Below, in pieces: positions 62,286-64,000 of a DNA stretch of 64,000 nt; within the stretch, counting starts at the first letter, position 1, and every line of letters begins with the position of its first letter. This stretch comes from Callorhinus ursinus (lineage: Eukaryota > Chordata > Mammalia > Carnivora > Otariidae), in NCBI RefSeq assembly GCF_003265705.1, contig NW_020312867.1, forward strand, positions 10,143,228 through 10,207,227, written 5' to 3'. The notes under the pieces were generated by a model that was given only the letters and a program-made list of their open reading frames with translations, had not been told where the DNA came from and searched no databases. A program made the position numbers and the translations under genes.

Positions 62286-64000
62286 GTGAGTACCACACTC
62301 CTGGGACCCCTGCCACAGGCCACATCTGGATTTAGTGACTGGCAGCCAGGCCAGCTGGGTCTGTACCACCAGGGAGGCCAAGGGACTGTGAAGCTGCTGG
62401 ACCACAAGAGCCACCCCTTCCCTGTGCCTTTTTGTCATGGGCGCTGGGGGGATCCCCGGGTTGATGAATTTGGAATTCTGCCTTTTCTATTTCAGACAGG
62501 TCTAATTCGGTCAGCCTCCATACTGAAGAGGTTCAGCAGCAATTACTTGATGGCTCTTTAGGTCACATTTTTATGTTTGAGTGACACTGACATTTCCTGC
62601 ATTGCTGACTTGGATCAGTCTTTTAACTTCAATTACTGTTCAATTTTTGTCACATCAGGAGATTGTACCCTTTCCCGAGAAAGAGCTGGAAGAGTTGGTA
62701 TTCCAGGACAGTGTTTTATTTAGCATTTTGGTTGTCTGATAGTGGAAATGATCCCCTGGCCTTTAACACATCCCTCCTGTTCCAGCATTTTTCTTGGTGA
62801 AGTGTGTTAGACATCTTCCAGGGAAGAGTTTGAGGTTCCCATCCATGAGGATGCCAACAGCGTCAGACAGACATGGAGTTTTAGCCCTGGCTTTGCCTCC
62901 ATGAAGCAGGGCACTCTTGAGACAAATCACTTTACTGAATTGAGCCTCAGTTTCCTTATTCATCAATAGCAGGACTAGCAATAATTGTTTTTAGTGACAT
63001 GATGAGTTGAAACGAGATTGTTCCCTGACAAATATATACTTGTCTGCCTCACTAGAAAACCTCATAAAACACATGCTCCGGGTTTACTCATTCTCTCAAG
63101 AAGAGACTTAAGAGAGAGAGATGTTTAGTAGTATCACAACATTGAGCTGAGACAAGCAGATACTTCATTGGTAAACTTTGTTGTTCTCAGCACTCGTAGT
63201 AACGTGATGTTCAAGGAAGGAATTGCTCTGTCTGCATTTTACAGTTTACAACAGTGGGCATGTTTACTGGTTTCATGGTGCCTTGAAGAAATGTCTAATC
63301 AAAAATTAAGTTTAGCTTTTGGGCCTAGGTTCCTTTCAACAGAACAATATAATAGAGCAAAATTAATCACTGCTGCCCTCAGTTAGGCATGCAATAACGA
63401 AACGAGGCGTAGGTCCATTGAAAGACTTTTTCTTCAAGAGATTTAGATACAAGCAAGCACTAAGAATTACCCTGGATCCAAGGACACAATATGGTGTATT
63501 ATTTCTCTGGGAAAAGTGCTTGACCCAAGCTTTCCCCACTTTCTTAATAGCTCTTAGCTGCTGGCCCTGCCAGTATAAATGGCCTTGTGAAGTGGGAGAC
63601 TGGGTTTTGCTGATGTTCACAGATGATATTTGTGGGGGAAAGTAATGATTCTTTTTTACTAGAACTTATTTTTTTCTCCAGACTGGTGAACCACGTTCAA
63701 GGACTTAAAAAAAAAAAAAAATGAAAGTGATTCTCAGTGTTTAGCCTTTTCTTATTTTTAAAGAGCAGGATCAGTTTTATCCAGGGAGAATAGGAAGGAA
63801 GTGAGAAATGAATATTTGAAAAATGTTTTAACTTCACTTTTAGAGGAATATTTAGTCCACACAAAAGTGGAAATGTGTTTTTCATGATAATGGGTAGGAT
63901 CTAGATTTATTACATTTGGATTTGTCTCCTGCGCTTTGGCAAATGTTTATCAGTTGGCAGGTGGTGTGAACTGCTGGGTAGGCAGTACTCAGCATGAACG
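62286..64000 (+). other. Start of ATRN intron running off the window
   Basis: Begins with the GTGAGT donor. A MIR-like piece lies at 62830-62990. No later ATRN exon is seen before 64000. Confidence 0.7.
62830..62990 (+). repeat. MIR, sense
   Basis: TTGAGCCTCAGTTTCCTTAT and AGACAAATCACTTTACTGAA match the MIR core, diverged. Confidence 0.65.

Overview
This window is vertebrate intronic and exonic DNA, with no bacterial or plasmid content. The dominant repeat is the tRNA-derived CAN-SINE: a head reading 'CTGGGTGGCTCAGTC', a CT-rich body, then an AAATAAAATCTTT tail. That repeat is specific to Carnivora. The variant with 'CCCCTGCTTGTG' and 'CTCTGTCAAATAAATA' looks to me like an arctoid caniform (bear, seal or mustelid lineage), a judgement from memory. 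Carnivore-type L1 3' ends, L2, MIR, MER5A-like and older L1 fragments make up most of the remaining recognisable repeat content.

One gene fills the window on the + strand: attractin (ATRN). I can place 19 internal exons, from 4533 to 62285. All have AG/GT borders, all join in frame, and together they give 3006 coding bases (about 1002 codons) with no stop. The 5' exons (signal peptide, first EGF) and the 3' exons (remaining membrane-proximal ectodomain, transmembrane helix and cytoplasmic tail) lie outside.

Layout by region: 1-4532 is intron. 4533-16441 holds three exons completing the CUB domain. 20361-21793 holds the EGF region and the start of the kelch propeller. 32450-39125 holds a compact kelch group, and 46165-46385 ends the propeller and starts the PSI region. 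48320-49447 holds PSI modules. 51044-51732 is the C-type lectin domain in two exons. 52946-54363 holds two more PSI modules, and 59930-62285 holds two laminin-type EGF exons. The two largest clear introns are 21794-32449 and 39126-46164.

The protein is a large, heavily glycosylated cell-surface and secreted glycoprotein. In mammals it acts as an accessory receptor in agouti/melanocortin signalling and is needed for normal myelin. All domains seen here are extracellular.

I found no second gene, RNA gene, CRISPR array or undescribed system. The most interesting structures are intronic. They are a dispersed ~370-bp duplication carrying a SINE just upstream of a CUB exon, a strong shift in SINE orientation along the gene, an inverted L1 pair that could fold in the pre-mRNA, a perfect 18-bp hairpin, and an unexplained pair of overlapping ORFs at 11252-11822.
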